Shown here piece by piece: positions 46,067 to 56,150 of a stretch of DNA of 64,000 nt. The notes under the pieces are model-generated. The model saw nothing but the letters and a program-made list of their open reading frames with translations. It did no database searches and had not been told where the DNA came from. The stretch comes from Rothia amarae (GTDB lineage Bacteria; Actinomycetota; Actinomycetes; Actinomycetales; Micrococcaceae), in the NCBI RefSeq assembly GCF_014705945.2, contig NZ_CP061538.1:2294001-2358000 (forward strand), given 5' to 3'. Every line of letters begins with the position of its first letter. The stretch's first letter is position 1. The translations under genes were made by a program, and so were the position numbers.

Positions 46067-47602
46067 TTATCCTTTTATTCCGTTGTAAACGTTCCCAAAG
46101 ACGTCAGCCATCCCGTCATCAAAATTCAATTTTTTGGCTCCTTCTTCGCCTGCCCAGCCGCCAATAATGCCACCAGCAATACCACCGACCACACCGCCAA
46201 CAGCCGTACCCAAACCAGGAACCACTGAACCCAACACAGCCCCCGTAGCAGCACCAGCAGCAGCACCACCGGCTACTCCCGCACCAGTAGTAGCAAAACT
46301 AGCTCCAGCAGCACGAGCACGCTTTTCCCCCTCTGACGAGGAAGCGTGCTTATCCTCATCGTAATATTCGGAATAGTTTGATACACCGCTAATGGCATTA
46401 CCAATCACCGGGATCCTCTTACTGAGTTTCCCGACCATCGGCAGGTGCTTCGCAAAAGCCCCCACCGCACCATCGGCACTCTCCGAAAGAACCTTGGCAT
46501 TAGTAGCAATCACGTTCTTCGACTCACCCAACCGGTCAAAACTCTTGCTCACCGCATCAATAGGCAAAGAATACTTCGGGAACATCCCCCGCACAGAAGA
46601 TGCCATCCCCGCAGCTAACTCATCAGTACTACCCACTAACGACTTCGTCGCCTCATCAAGATTGCGCATATTGCCATCCAGAGCGTTCTTGAAGGCCCCC
46701 TCCAAATCCATCGTGTGAAGTTTGGATCCAATAAAACCAGAGGTCAGCTTCAGCTTCTCCTTCAAAGGGTTCGGGAAATACACATCTCCCTCAAAACCCG
46801 TCAACTTCGCAAACATCTTCGAGGAACCCGCACCAGAACCAGGCCCCAAACCCAACCGGAACGACGAAAGAGCTTTCTCCACCCCACCAATATGAGCAAA
46901 CAATAAATCGTTATAGAAGAAAGAAGACTTGATACTCCCATCATCTTCAAAAGGAAGCATCGAACGCGTAAACTCCAGAACCGACCCCAACTCAGGGTGC
47001 CCCTGCTCAATCTGCCCAATACAAGCAGCGAACCTCCTCCCCAAGGAACTATGAGAAGTCGTCTGCGCGGTGACCGAAGAAAACTCAGGCGCCACATACG
47101 AGCCTTGGAAAGATTTCTCCAACTGATCATGACTGACCTTGAGCTGCTCAAAATCAAACCGAGCTGCCCTCAAATCAGATTCGCCATCGGCAAGACCCTC
47201 CCGCAGAGATTTTTCTTGACCAGCAGACTTATCACCTTTTTTATCGTCCTTACTCAGACCCTCAAGTGTCCTACGGTGAGAATCAATACTCTGTTGAGCA
47301 TCTCCAGCTTTTCGCGCAAGCTTCCCCGCTGAATCCTGAAACTGCTGAAGCTGATCAGCCCACCCCTTACACAGCTTCTCCAAAGCTTCTGCAGCCTCTT
47401 TAGCTTTGCTAAAAGCCGACTCCATCTCCCCCAGGGCAGAATCGAAATTTCTCGCTGAGACTCCCAGGGCATCTGTTTCTGGTTTCTTGATAGGGTCAAA
47501 AGCTTTCGAGACATCACCCCAATACGTGGACAGAGTTTGGAAAGCTTGCGGATCCCCTTTAAATTGTTCACCGCCGAGAGCTCCCCAGTTTTCTCCGCTC
47601 AT
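46067..47602 (-). CDS. LXG-like coiled-coil protein with glycine zipper (copy B)
   Basis: 511 aa, closely similar to the copy A protein: the same N-terminal [15 protein letters not shown], coiled coil with a small indel ([14 protein letters not shown]), and glycine zipper ([14 protein letters not shown]). The last residues are [19 protein letters not shown], against GADDILADAAGGIFNTVKGVF in copy A. The WXG100-like gene abuts its start. It may be a membrane-active effector or a secretion accessory. Confidence 0.7.
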   Translation of the reverse strand: MSGENWGALGGEQFKGDPQAFQTLSTYWGDVSKAFDPIKKPETDALGVSARNFDSALGEMESAFSKAKEAAEALEKLCKGWADQLQQFQDSAGKLARKAGDAQQSIDSHRRTLEGLSKDDKKGDKSAGQEKSLREGLADGESDLRAARFDFEQLKVSHDQLEKSFQGSYVAPEFSSVTAQTTSHSSLGRRFAACIGQIEQGHPELGSVLEFTRSMLPFEDDGSIKSSFFYNDLLFAHIGGVEKALSSFRLGLGPGSGAGSSKMFAKLTGFEGDVYFPNPLKEKLKLTSGFIGSKLHTMDLEGAFKNALDGNMRNLDEATKSLVGSTDELAAGMASSVRGMFPKYSLPIDAVSKSFDRLGESKNVIATNAKVLSESADGAVGAFAKHLPMVGKLSKRIPVIGNAISGVSNYSEYYDEDKHASSSEGEKRARAAGASFATTGAGVAGGAAAGAATGAVLGSVVPGLGTAVGGVVGGIAGGIIGGWAGEEGAKKLNFDDGMADVFGNVYNGIKG

Positions 47603-47857
47603 TTATTTACCTCCTGCCTGATCAGCATCTTTCATGTTAGTTTGCACCGTGGTGATGGCTTCTTTGAGGGTGCTGACTTCTTGGTGGGTGGTTTCTACAC
47701 GGGTTGACCAGGTACTGTTTTCCCCGGTGATAGTACCGGTGGCCTCACCGTAGTCACCGCTGGGTGCCCCGCCGAGGGATTCCAGGGCTCGTAAGGCGTC
47801 CTGGGCGCTGGTTTTCCAGGAGTTGAAGTCTTCAGAGGAAAGTTTGAGGGAGGTCAT
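47603..47857 (-). CDS. WXG100-like protein (copy B)
   Basis: 84 aa from the ATG at 47857; the frame is open to 47980, but the extension is not conserved in copy A. It differs from the copy A protein at only a few positions (WKTSAQ, GGAPSGDYGEATGTI, MKDADQAGGK) and keeps both Trp positions. The stop abuts the 511-aa gene. Confidence 0.75.
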   Translation of the reverse strand: MTSLKLSSEDFNSWKTSAQDALRALESLGGAPSGDYGEATGTITGENSTWSTRVETTHQEVSTLKEAITTVQTNMKDADQAGGK

Positions 47858-47942
47858 CAGAGGTAGTCTCGTTTTCTCCTCAGGGTGAGCTGAGGTGCGC
47901 AGTGAATAGAAAAAGGGAAATAGTGAGGCGAGGGGAGTAGCG

Positions 47943-48203
47943 CTATGATCCGGCTGCGTCGGCTGTTTTAAACCCGTCAAAAACAGCTTGCGCTGAGAGA
48001 CCCATCTGAGAAAAATTGGTCACTGCAGAACCGAGTAGCCTATCTAGTTCCCCTAGCGCTGCTTGGTGAGCATCATTTAACGCATCAGAGGTGTTCTCAG
48101 CATGAGTTACTGGGGAAGAATGAGCTTGTTCAAAAGAAGTACGACCAGTGTTGAACGTGTCGATAGCGTTTTGGATCTGGTCGTAGTGAATTTCAAGGGA
48201 CAT
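47943..48203 (-). CDS. Esx-like protein of the amber-stop cassette
   Basis: 86 aa: MSLEIHYDQIQNAIDTFNTGRTSF, a turn with SSPVTHAENT, DALNDAHQAALGELDRLL, and the C-terminal FDGFKTADAAGS. It is a member of the same Esx-like family, though its gene lies after the effector and its lipoprotein rather than before, starting three bases after the lipoprotein stop codon. Copy A has no counterpart. Confidence 0.75.
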   Translation of the reverse strand: MSLEIHYDQIQNAIDTFNTGRTSFEQAHSSPVTHAENTSDALNDAHQAALGELDRLLGSAVTNFSQMGLSAQAVFDGFKTADAAGS

Positions 48204-48206
48204 AGT

Positions 48207-48857
48207 CTAGTTGCCCTTCGAAGATGCCGCGGAGGGCGTTGTGTTCGGTGGGCTCGAGAAACGCTCCTCAAAATCACCAAGATATTTGGGGGAAAGATTA
48301 TCGAACTCAGCAGCACACAAAGACTTCATCTGCAGATTTAATAAAACCCGCCCGTCACTAGTCATCACAGCGTAAGTAATCGTTGTACCTAGCGGAGTCG
48401 TCACAAAAATCCGTCGCTCGCCCGCGCCTTCAGCTCCCTGCCGAATATCGGTCCACCCTTGAGACCTCCAAAAATCAGCTACTTTCTCCACCTCCGCATC
48501 TAGATCAACCCCAGGTTCTTCCACAACTTTTGTCGAAACATGAAGAGTCGCATAGGCAGAGTAGCCTTCTTCCCCTGCAGTACACATCTGCCCCGGTAGG
48601 TCATACCGCATATCCGTACTAGCAGAATCCACAGCGGATGTTTCAGCATCATCATAGTAAAACGCTTCATTACCAGCAGCTTTAATCGTGCCATTACGAG
48701 CAGTCATCCATTCATCCACCACATCCTGCACCGGCGCCTTAATATAACGCTCAGAGTCTTCCATCTTCTTCTCCTCAACGACCCCAGAACAACCCGAGGC
48801 CAACAACACCACCGGGATCAGAGCCACCAAAACTTTTCGATAATTCGACATCTTCAT
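48207..48857 (-). CDS. Lipoprotein paired with the amber-interrupted effector
   Basis: 216 aa from the ATG at 48857 (GGGGGA upstream); its ATG overlaps the effector stop as TAATG. Lipobox LASGCS. The mature part is the most divergent of the family, with GQMCTAGEEGYSAY, DFWRSQGWTDIRQGAE, GTTITYAVMTSDG and MKSLCAAEF: both cysteine positions and the W..QGW motif remain. Candidate immunity protein (inference). Confidence 0.72.
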   Translation of the reverse strand: MKMSNYRKVLVALIPVVLLASGCSGVVEEKKMEDSERYIKAPVQDVVDEWMTARNGTIKAAGNEAFYYDDAETSAVDSASTDMRYDLPGQMCTAGEEGYSAYATLHVSTKVVEEPGVDLDAEVEKVADFWRSQGWTDIRQGAEGAGERRIFVTTPLGTTITYAVMTSDGRVLLNLQMKSLCAAEFDNLSPKYLGDFEERFSSPPNTTPSAASSKGN

Positions 48858-50959
48858 TACTTTTTCCCCCATATAAAATCTAAGGATGGCTGAGGGGGCG
48901 AGGGATTAAATACAATTTCATCGGGATTTATCTTCTGAGTCTGACCCGTAGTAATTAAAATCCCGCTACGATAAGAATTCGAGCTCTGAGTGTTATACCC
49001 CACCCCATCTTGCGGAAAATCGATATGCCCCTCAGCAGCAGCAAAACGGCCATCCTTCGAAGCCTCAGAGGAAATCTCAAAACTATTCTTCAACGCCCGA
49101 GGATCAAACCGTCCGCTACCTGTTTCACCCCAACGAGCAGTATTATCCGCATTCGCCAAAGTTGAATACATTTGCGGACGGCCCTGAGTGTCCTTAGCCA
49201 GATACTCCAAGTCAGCTGCATCCGGATTCTCAAAATACTCATAACCCCACCCAGCACCAGCGACGTTATAGTAAGCCTCCACCGGAGAACCTACCTTCTG
49301 AATAGTCTGCCCCGCCGTGGTCGAACCATAAGAATGGTTCCACATATAAATCTTCCGATTCTTATCCTCAAACGAAAGATTATTACCCAGAACGTTCAGC
49401 GCATCAATAGAGTTAGCGTTCCTCTCTGCTGCTCTATTAGCATCCCCCATGCCAAGTACATCTGCCCCCTGGGGTGTCACGTAGTTAAGGTTAATAATTA
49501 CCGCATGGTTCATAACATTTTTATCTAGACGGTAAATATCATTTTGATCGTTATAAATCTGCTGAGCCATGCCGTCCATATCCGCACCATCAGGATTCAA
49601 ATTATCGTACGGATGGCTCTTCATCCCAGGATTGGTAATAGTAACTGCCTCAGCTCCATCTAAATCCCCCAAAGCAATACTGGTCAACACATCATCCGTG
49701 GCAACCATGTCATTAGGAAGAACATTGCCCATCCCCGCATCATAAGTTGAGATATCCATATTCGTCAGATCAAGATTAATCAAAGAACGAGGAACACCTT
49801 TTTCTTCTTTCGCCAACACAGACCGGATACGCTCCAACGCCGCCTTCGCATACTCCGACGTCAACTCAGGATGACCCACATAAAAATCCAACAACACCCG
49901 ATTAGCCCGATCCCGATCGGCATACCGCACACCCTCCAAATTCCCCACAAAACCAGGCAACTGAGCAATGAGCACCTCACGCTGCTCCGAGGACAGACCA
50001 AACTCCTGAGCCCCATCCGCATTCCACCAATCCCGCACTACCTGAGCATTACCCACACCATCATTTGAGACAGGCACCGGAAGATGCGCCACATCAGGAT
50101 ACTGACCCGCAAAATCAGCAAGCTCAGCAGGAGAGAGCAAAGCCAACTTCTGCAAGTACACCTTCAAAGCTTCAGGATCATCAGCAGCCTTCTGCGAAAG
50201 CAGCAACAACTCCTCACTCGACACCGGAGGATTCCCCTGCATAGCTTCGGCCGAACCATCAAACAAAGAACCACCCGAAGCGCTCCTCAAGGCAAAAGAA
50301 ACATGACTATGATTCGCACGCACCCAAGAAGCAAGATCCCCGCCAGAGACCAAAACATACTCGCCTCTAAGAGCATCAGCCGCTACCCGGTACTCACTAG
50401 CAAGATCACGCACCATCTGCCGCTGCTGCTCTAAAACCTGCTGAGCATCCCCCAACTGACCCCTAAACCCATCAATGCTTTTCTGAGCATCCGCACGCTC
50501 TGCCCCCTTCTTCATCAGCTCTAAATCAGCAGAAAGACCAGCCACTTTCGCAGAAAACTCCGTGACCTGCTCTTGCGCCTGGGTAGCAAGACGATGAGCC
50601 TCTTTCGCCCTGGATTGAACATCGATAAGTTTCCTTGCCCACTCCTGTGCGACCTAACCCATCCGCATCAGCTCAGCTTGAACCTTAGACGTATATTCCG
50701 AGCCCATACCCAAGGACTCGTTCAAGTAACGAACCTTGTAACCCTCACCTACGAGCTGACCGGTAGCATGAAAAGAGGCTAGGGCAGCATCGAGAGCTTG
50801 AGCTTTGTCCTGCCACATAGAGTGGATGGTTCCCCAGGCGAAAGGGTTTCCAGGGGCAGGGTCTCCTGTGTCGAAAAGTGACCAATCGCTAGGATAATCG
50901 CCTACCGATAGGGCTGATGGCGTTGATTGGCTGTAGGAGCCTAGAGTTGATTTCACCAT
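48857..50959 (-). pseudogene. DUF1023 effector interrupted by an in-frame amber codon
   Basis: One frame of 700 codons with a single TAG at 50654-50656 (after ELMRMG). Upstream, the N-terminus has YPSDWSLFDTGDPAPGNPFAW, the T7SS-type signature. Downstream the frame continues (VAQEWARKLIDVQSRAKEAH) into coiled coil and the hydrolase domain, with LGDLDGAEAVTITNPGMK, elbow WNHSYGSTT near codon 541 and EGHIDFP. There is no frame change. Either it is a recent nonsense mutation, or the TAG is read through. It is the first cargo gene after the DUF4333-like lipoprotein. Confidence 0.85.
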
Positions 50960-50970
50960 GATCTTTTTCC

Positions 50971-51804
50971 CTATTTATCTTGTTCCACGCTGCTACCAGC
51001 GGGTTGTTCTAATGCGACGTCCACCGCATACGAACCACCCACAACATCACGCAACACAACCTGTGCCTCCCCCAACACCTCACCCGAAACAGAAGAAACC
51101 GAACACGACAACGCCTGCCCCTCCCTCAACACCACAAACCCACCGCCACAATCAACCTTCGGCCTCTCACCCAGCTGATCCTCCAGGGCAGAAGCAACCA
51201 CACCAGCCACCGACCCCCGACTATCCGACAACGGCTCATCCGCCACCGACGGAGAAAGCTTCACATCTAACGACGGCACGCCCTGATCAGAAACACTCTT
51301 CACCACCGCCACAGCAGAACGAGGCTCATCCTCCCCCACAAACTTCACCTGGCACGCCGTGCTAGCACCCACCTGCCGAGGCAAAGAATCACCACAAACC
51401 ACCGACGGATCAGCATGAGTGACAGACTTCAACTCATTACTGACCATGGTCTGTACCTCCTCACCCGAAACAGCAGGAACCTGCGATTCAAGAGCAGGAT
51501 CCAACACCACATCCACCGCATACCCATCCTCCGACACTGAAGCAACCCGCACCTGCGCAGAACGAGCAGATTCCTCCTCGCCCACAACCACCTCACAAGT
51601 AGCTGAAGCACCCACCTCAACCTTCACCTCCGCTGCGCCGCAATCCATCTGAGAATCCTCACCAGTCTGAGCTTTCACCGCTGAAACACCAGCAGACTCC
51701 AACTCAGAAGCACTCACTATCTCAGTACCTGCACCGCAACCAGATATACCCAGCGCCGTAGCACCGGTTAAACCCAGCACCATATACAACTTAGAAAAAC
51801 GCAT
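50971..51804 (-). CDS. Lipoprotein with three DUF4333-like repeats (copy B)
   Basis: 277 aa, lipobox ISGCG. It is almost the same as the copy A protein in repeats one and three, but differs in the middle (LDPALESQVPAVSGEEVQTM against LVPGWESETPPVSASDVKAQ) and has another C-terminus (PAGSSVEQDK). The ATG overlaps the ATPase stop codon. Always next to the ATPase gene end, so it may be a system component rather than a cargo immunity protein (inference). Confidence 0.78.
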   Translation of the reverse strand: MRFSKLYMVLGLTGATALGISGCGAGTEIVSASELESAGVSAVKAQTGEDSQMDCGAAEVKVEVGASATCEVVVGEEESARSAQVRVASVSEDGYAVDVVLDPALESQVPAVSGEEVQTMVSNELKSVTHADPSVVCGDSLPRQVGASTACQVKFVGEDEPRSAVAVVKSVSDQGVPSLDVKLSPSVADEPLSDSRGSVAGVVASALEDQLGERPKVDCGGGFVVLREGQALSCSVSSVSGEVLGEAQVVLRDVVGGSYAVDVALEQPAGSSVEQDK

Positions 51805-54800
51805 CAGAAAACCTCTCCACCAGACGCCACCTGAACCAACGTCACCCGGCCATCACCAACATTCACCAAAGCACGCCCCACCGGACGCACCTGGCCCAAA
51901 ATCTCCTGATTCAAGGCCAACCCAAAAGGCTTACCACTAAAAATAGAGGCCGGATCCAACAGGGCACCATGACGACGCTTGACCAACTCATTCATCCACG
52001 ACAAAGCACCCACCCGATCCAACTCATCCAAACCATCAGCAGCAATCACCCGTAAACCGTTGTTGTTCAAGGCAGCACCAATTTTCTTGAACTCATCAGT
52101 GACGGGGTAATCCGTGATCGCCGAAGCATCATCAACCACCAGCAAAATGTTTTCCATCGCCAGCACCTCACGCACCACCTCAGCAGTAATATCAGCACCA
52201 GCATACGAGGCAACCACAGACGGATGAGCAGCAAGCTCACGCAACGGCGAACGCAACGGAGTCATCAACACCACCGGCACCCCCGCATCCAAGCACGACC
52301 GCGTCAAAGCCACCAAAGCAGTAGACTTACCCGACCGGGTAGAACCACCCACGATAAAAGTCGGGATATCCATCAAATCCACCGAAACCGGCCCCACATC
52401 CTGGCCCCCGATACCCAGCACAGGGCGCCAGGGCACCAGCGCACGTGCACCACCAGCGGCAGAAAGAACCTGAGGATAGGAAACCTTCACCGGTAGATCC
52501 TTGAAAACAGCCGGGACATGCACCAACTCAACCGTCCCCTGCGCCTGGATTGCAGACTCACCGATAACGCCCAAAGCCCGCACCTGAGCCTGCGACGACA
52601 CATCAGCATCCAACACAGCAAACTGAGTCTCACGAGAGGTAGCAGACTCAAAAGCACGCCCCGACCCGATCTTCTCCGGCAACTCACGCGGGGACAGACC
52701 AGCCATCGCATAATCCGTCCGATCCGCCAGACGCAGCAAGTATTTATGCTCCACCAGGCTATTAGTGCGCGAAGACAACAAAGAACGATCACCGGCAATA
52801 ATGAGGTGAATACCTGCCGAAGCACCCTCACGCAGCAACCCCAGCACCGCCTGCCCCACACTGCTTTGGCAGTTATCGCCAATACCGTTGAGGAACCCCT
52901 CCCACTGGTCAAAAAGAATGACAATATGAGGGATCTTTTGGTCAGCAGGCACATTACGACGCTGCTCAGAGACTGAAGCAAAACCCGCCGCCGATAGTTG
53001 GGCGCGACGCGAAGCCACCTCAGACTCCATTTGAGAAATAAAACGAGTCAGCAACGCACCCTGAGTACGCGAAATCACCGTATTACAATGCGGTAACTGA
53101 AGCAGACCCTGCAACCCACCATTACCAAAATCCACCCCGTACAGGTGCACATCATTAGCAGAAACAAAACTCGCGATAGAACCGGCAATAGTACGCAACG
53201 CCTGCGTCCGACCAGTACGAGGAGAACCCACGATAAAGAGGTGGGAAAGCTCCTCAAAGTCCAAGCAAGCAGGCCGCTGGTCTTGATCTGCTGGGAAATC
53301 CTGAAGCCCAAAGGGAATCCGCGGAAGATCCTCAGCAGATGAGACAGGTAGCTTCGCTGTGACCTGATCCAAGGTGACGATGTCTGCCACCGGATCCAGC
53401 CACGGACTGGGCTGGGGCTCAATACCCAGCTGGGTAGCAGCAGCCTCCATAGCGCCTACAAGAACCTGCAAATCCGTCACAGCAGAATCAGCGCCCTTAA
53501 CCTGGGCACGCTTGGGGAGCGGGTACCCTACTGCCTCCCAGGCAACAACATCCACCACCGGATCCGCCACGACCTCCGTCACAGAAGAAGGACGAGCACC
53601 ACCAATACGAGAAGACTGAAACGGCAACAAAGGACTCGAACCAGACTTCACATACGCCCGCCCTGGTGTAGAAGTAGAAATCTCCGCCGCATCAGAGGTA
53701 CCGATCACGTCTTTACTTTCTACAGAATCCGCCATACGCAGCGCAATACGAAGGTTAGTGTTCGCCAAAATATCAGCAGTAATAGCACCCTGAGGCCGCT
53801 GAGTCGCCATCACCAAATGAATACCCAGCGAACGACCACGCTGAGCGATATTGACAATACCCGCCACGAACTCCGGCAACTCAGCCTTGAGCGCGGCGAA
53901 CTCATCAATGACCAACATCAGACGCGGCATCTTATCACCGGTCTCACCGCGCTCACGGGCGGAGGTGAAATCTTCGATATCTTTCGCCCCAACTGTAGCC
54001 AGTAGGTGCTCACGACGACGTAGCTCAGCAGCCAAAGAATCCATTGCACGCTGGACGAGATGAGCGTCAAGGTCGGTCACGATACCAACCGTGTGCGGCA
54101 GATTCAGAAAATCCTTAAAAGCCGCTCCGCCCTTATAGTCAATGAGTACAAAGTTCAGCTCATCAGGACGGTTACCCAGGGCCAGCGAAGCAATGAGAGT
54201 CTGCAACAGCTCAGATTTACCTGAACCAGTTGTGCCTGCAATCAGCGCGTGTGGACCGTCCTTGCGGATATCAATCTCAAAAGCCCCATCAAAAGATTCA
54301 CCAATGACCGCTGAAGTAGAACGCGGGCTTTGCGCCCACCGCTGGGCCACTAAGTCCGCCTCGGGGTCTTCCATCATCACTGTTGAGAGGAAACGGGCGC
54401 TAGTGGGGATAGCAGAATCTGATTCATCACTGGCATCACGGATAGGGGCGACAGCGCGGGCAACCCATTCAAACCAATTCCAGGCTGGTAGGTCGGCAGT
54501 GACTTTCTCCAAAGAATCTTCCCGGTCTCGTTTGAGAGTCCATAGACCATGATGTGTAGAAATAATCGCCCGAGACTCTTCTGGCAAGAACCGCTCTTCA
54601 CTGTCAATACATACCGCGTAGATACCCACGCCAGGGCCTTCGGCCAGAACGCGAGAAGCGCCAGGCCACTGACGCAACTTACGCGCCCCGTCAAAGACCA
54701 CCACGATGGCGCGGAAAATCTCAGTGTCCTTAGACTGCGCCATCTCCTGCCGTTGTTCAATCATCTGAACTAGCTCGTTTAGGCGTTGCCCGACCGTACG

Positions 54801-56147
54801 CGTGTCATTCCCAATAGCGGCAACCGCGCCTTTGGTACTGGCAACATGGGGAAGCCATCGCGCCCACTCCCACTCTTTCTGCGAAGTAGCATCAGTTAAA
54901 ATGACAAGGCCCATATCACGCGGGCTTTGCGTGATAGCCAGTTGAGCTACCATCCATCCCGCGCTGCGATGTACTACATCTGACTCCCCACATAGACCTA
55001 CGACTCCGAACTGCTGCAAGGAAACCGTAACCGGCACGTCCTTGGCATGTACCTGCTGCGTACGACGGTGGTCCACTTCTTCAGGACGGTACAGGCTCAC
55101 ATCTGATTCGACTTCAGCTACGCCAATACGGATGGTGAGGTGGTCAGGGTCAGTACGACGTCGCTCCCATAACCGCGGACTCGGCATCGTAGCAATCAAA
55201 CCCGCGGTAGCAGGGTCGGGGCTAGAAAGGCGCCGCTCGTTTGCGAAATCCACCACTGCCTGGTGCAGATCTTCCTCAACTTGTGCCCGAACCTTACGGT
55301 ATTTGGCCTTCTTTTCCCGGTAGGTGACTTTGCCACTTTTGCGATTACTGAAGTAGTTCGCCATCATCATCACCGGCGACATCAGCCCGAAAATCAAGAA
55401 ATAGGGGCGTTTCATAACAATCGCCAGCACTACCGCAAGAAGCAGGGGCACCAGCATACCAATCAGTGGCAGAGCCCCTTTAGAACTCATCTCTGGTTCA
55501 GTCGGGTATTTGAAATCTGTCTCTCGTGGTTTAGGCATCAGACGCGGTGGGCGGTTGAAGTCAAGCAACCCACCTTTTTCTGAAGCAGAGACAGATGCCT
55601 GCGTAAGGCTCTGGGTGATAATTTCAAAGACGTACTCGCCAATACGCAGGCAATGCCCCTGCTCCCATACCACCGAGTCGGTCACCGCCTGACCTTCCAT
55701 AAACACCGCAGGTGTTTCGGTGGTATTCTCCACACGGCAAGAACCGTCTTCTTGCACGGTCAGAAGAGCAGCAACCCCAGGAATCTGAGGATCTTCCAAG
55801 ACAACGGTGCAATAAGCATCGGAGCCCACAGTAAATTTTCCAGGGGCAAGGGACCATATTGTTCCTGCTCCAGCACCAGAAACTAGACTCAGCAGAGTTT
55901 CAGAATGGTCTGCATTGTGTTCTGTTGGCACCGTTTCATCGCTGCGTGAAGTAGCAGAAATAATGGAGCCCTCCACTATTCCCAGCTCGCCCCAGGTGCG
56001 CTGGCTTTCACCAGGCAACGACGAAGTAGCACCTGTTGCACGGGATATCGCAGAAACTACTGACTGCACTGGAGTAGCTTCGTCGGCATCAATAACAAGA
56101 TGGGAGACTTTTTGCGGTGTTTCTTCCACCGATAAACGAGTCTGCAT
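51804..56147 (-). CDS. EccC/EssC-type FtsK/SpoIIIE secretion ATPase
   Basis: 1447 aa, the motor of the T7SS. Order: a ubiquitin-like/YukD-resembling start (about 1-75), an FHA-like region (about 95-185, GKFTVGSDAYCTVVLEDP), two membrane helices (about 226-267), and three ATPase domains. The first has an intact Walker A (GTTGSGKSELL, near 640) and Walker B (LMLVIDEFAAL); the second is degenerate (GSPRTGRTQ, near 976); the third has GGSTRSGKST near 1268. An FHA-bearing N-terminus is a feature of Firmicutes EssC rather than mycobacterial EccC. It starts three bases after the 713-aa gene. It is the only complete ATPase in the window. Confidence 0.9.
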   Translation of the reverse strand: MQTRLSVEETPQKVSHLVIDADEATPVQSVVSAISRATGATSSLPGESQRTWGELGIVEGSIISATSRSDETVPTEHNADHSETLLSLVSGAGAGTIWSLAPGKFTVGSDAYCTVVLEDPQIPGVAALLTVQEDGSCRVENTTETPAVFMEGQAVTDSVVWEQGHCLRIGEYVFEIITQSLTQASVSASEKGGLLDFNRPPRLMPKPRETDFKYPTEPEMSSKGALPLIGMLVPLLLAVVLAIVMKRPYFLIFGLMSPVMMMANYFSNRKSGKVTYREKKAKYRKVRAQVEEDLHQAVVDFANERRLSSPDPATAGLIATMPSPRLWERRRTDPDHLTIRIGVAEVESDVSLYRPEEVDHRRTQQVHAKDVPVTVSLQQFGVVGLCGESDVVHRSAGWMVAQLAITQSPRDMGLVILTDATSQKEWEWARWLPHVASTKGAVAAIGNDTRTVGQRLNELVQMIEQRQEMAQSKDTEIFRAIVVVFDGARKLRQWPGASRVLAEGPGVGIYAVCIDSEERFLPEESRAIISTHHGLWTLKRDREDSLEKVTADLPAWNWFEWVARAVAPIRDASDESDSAIPTSARFLSTVMMEDPEADLVAQRWAQSPRSTSAVIGESFDGAFEIDIRKDGPHALIAGTTGSGKSELLQTLIASLALGNRPDELNFVLIDYKGGAAFKDFLNLPHTVGIVTDLDAHLVQRAMDSLAAELRRREHLLATVGAKDIEDFTSARERGETGDKMPRLMLVIDEFAALKAELPEFVAGIVNIAQRGRSLGIHLVMATQRPQGAITADILANTNLRIALRMADSVESKDVIGTSDAAEISTSTPGRAYVKSGSSPLLPFQSSRIGGARPSSVTEVVADPVVDVVAWEAVGYPLPKRAQVKGADSAVTDLQVLVGAMEAAATQLGIEPQPSPWLDPVADIVTLDQVTAKLPVSSAEDLPRIPFGLQDFPADQDQRPACLDFEELSHLFIVGSPRTGRTQALRTIAGSIASFVSANDVHLYGVDFGNGGLQGLLQLPHCNTVISRTQGALLTRFISQMESEVASRRAQLSAAGFASVSEQRRNVPADQKIPHIVILFDQWEGFLNGIGDNCQSSVGQAVLGLLREGASAGIHLIIAGDRSLLSSRTNSLVEHKYLLRLADRTDYAMAGLSPRELPEKIGSGRAFESATSRETQFAVLDADVSSQAQVRALGVIGESAIQAQGTVELVHVPAVFKDLPVKVSYPQVLSAAGGARALVPWRPVLGIGGQDVGPVSVDLMDIPTFIVGGSTRSGKSTALVALTRSCLDAGVPVVLMTPLRSPLRELAAHPSVVASYAGADITAEVVREVLAMENILLVVDDASAITDYPVTDEFKKIGAALNNNGLRVIAADGLDELDRVGALSWMNELVKRRHGALLDPASIFSGKPFGLALNQEILGQVRPVGRALVNVGDGRVTLVQVASGGEVF

Positions 56148-56150
56148 TAC

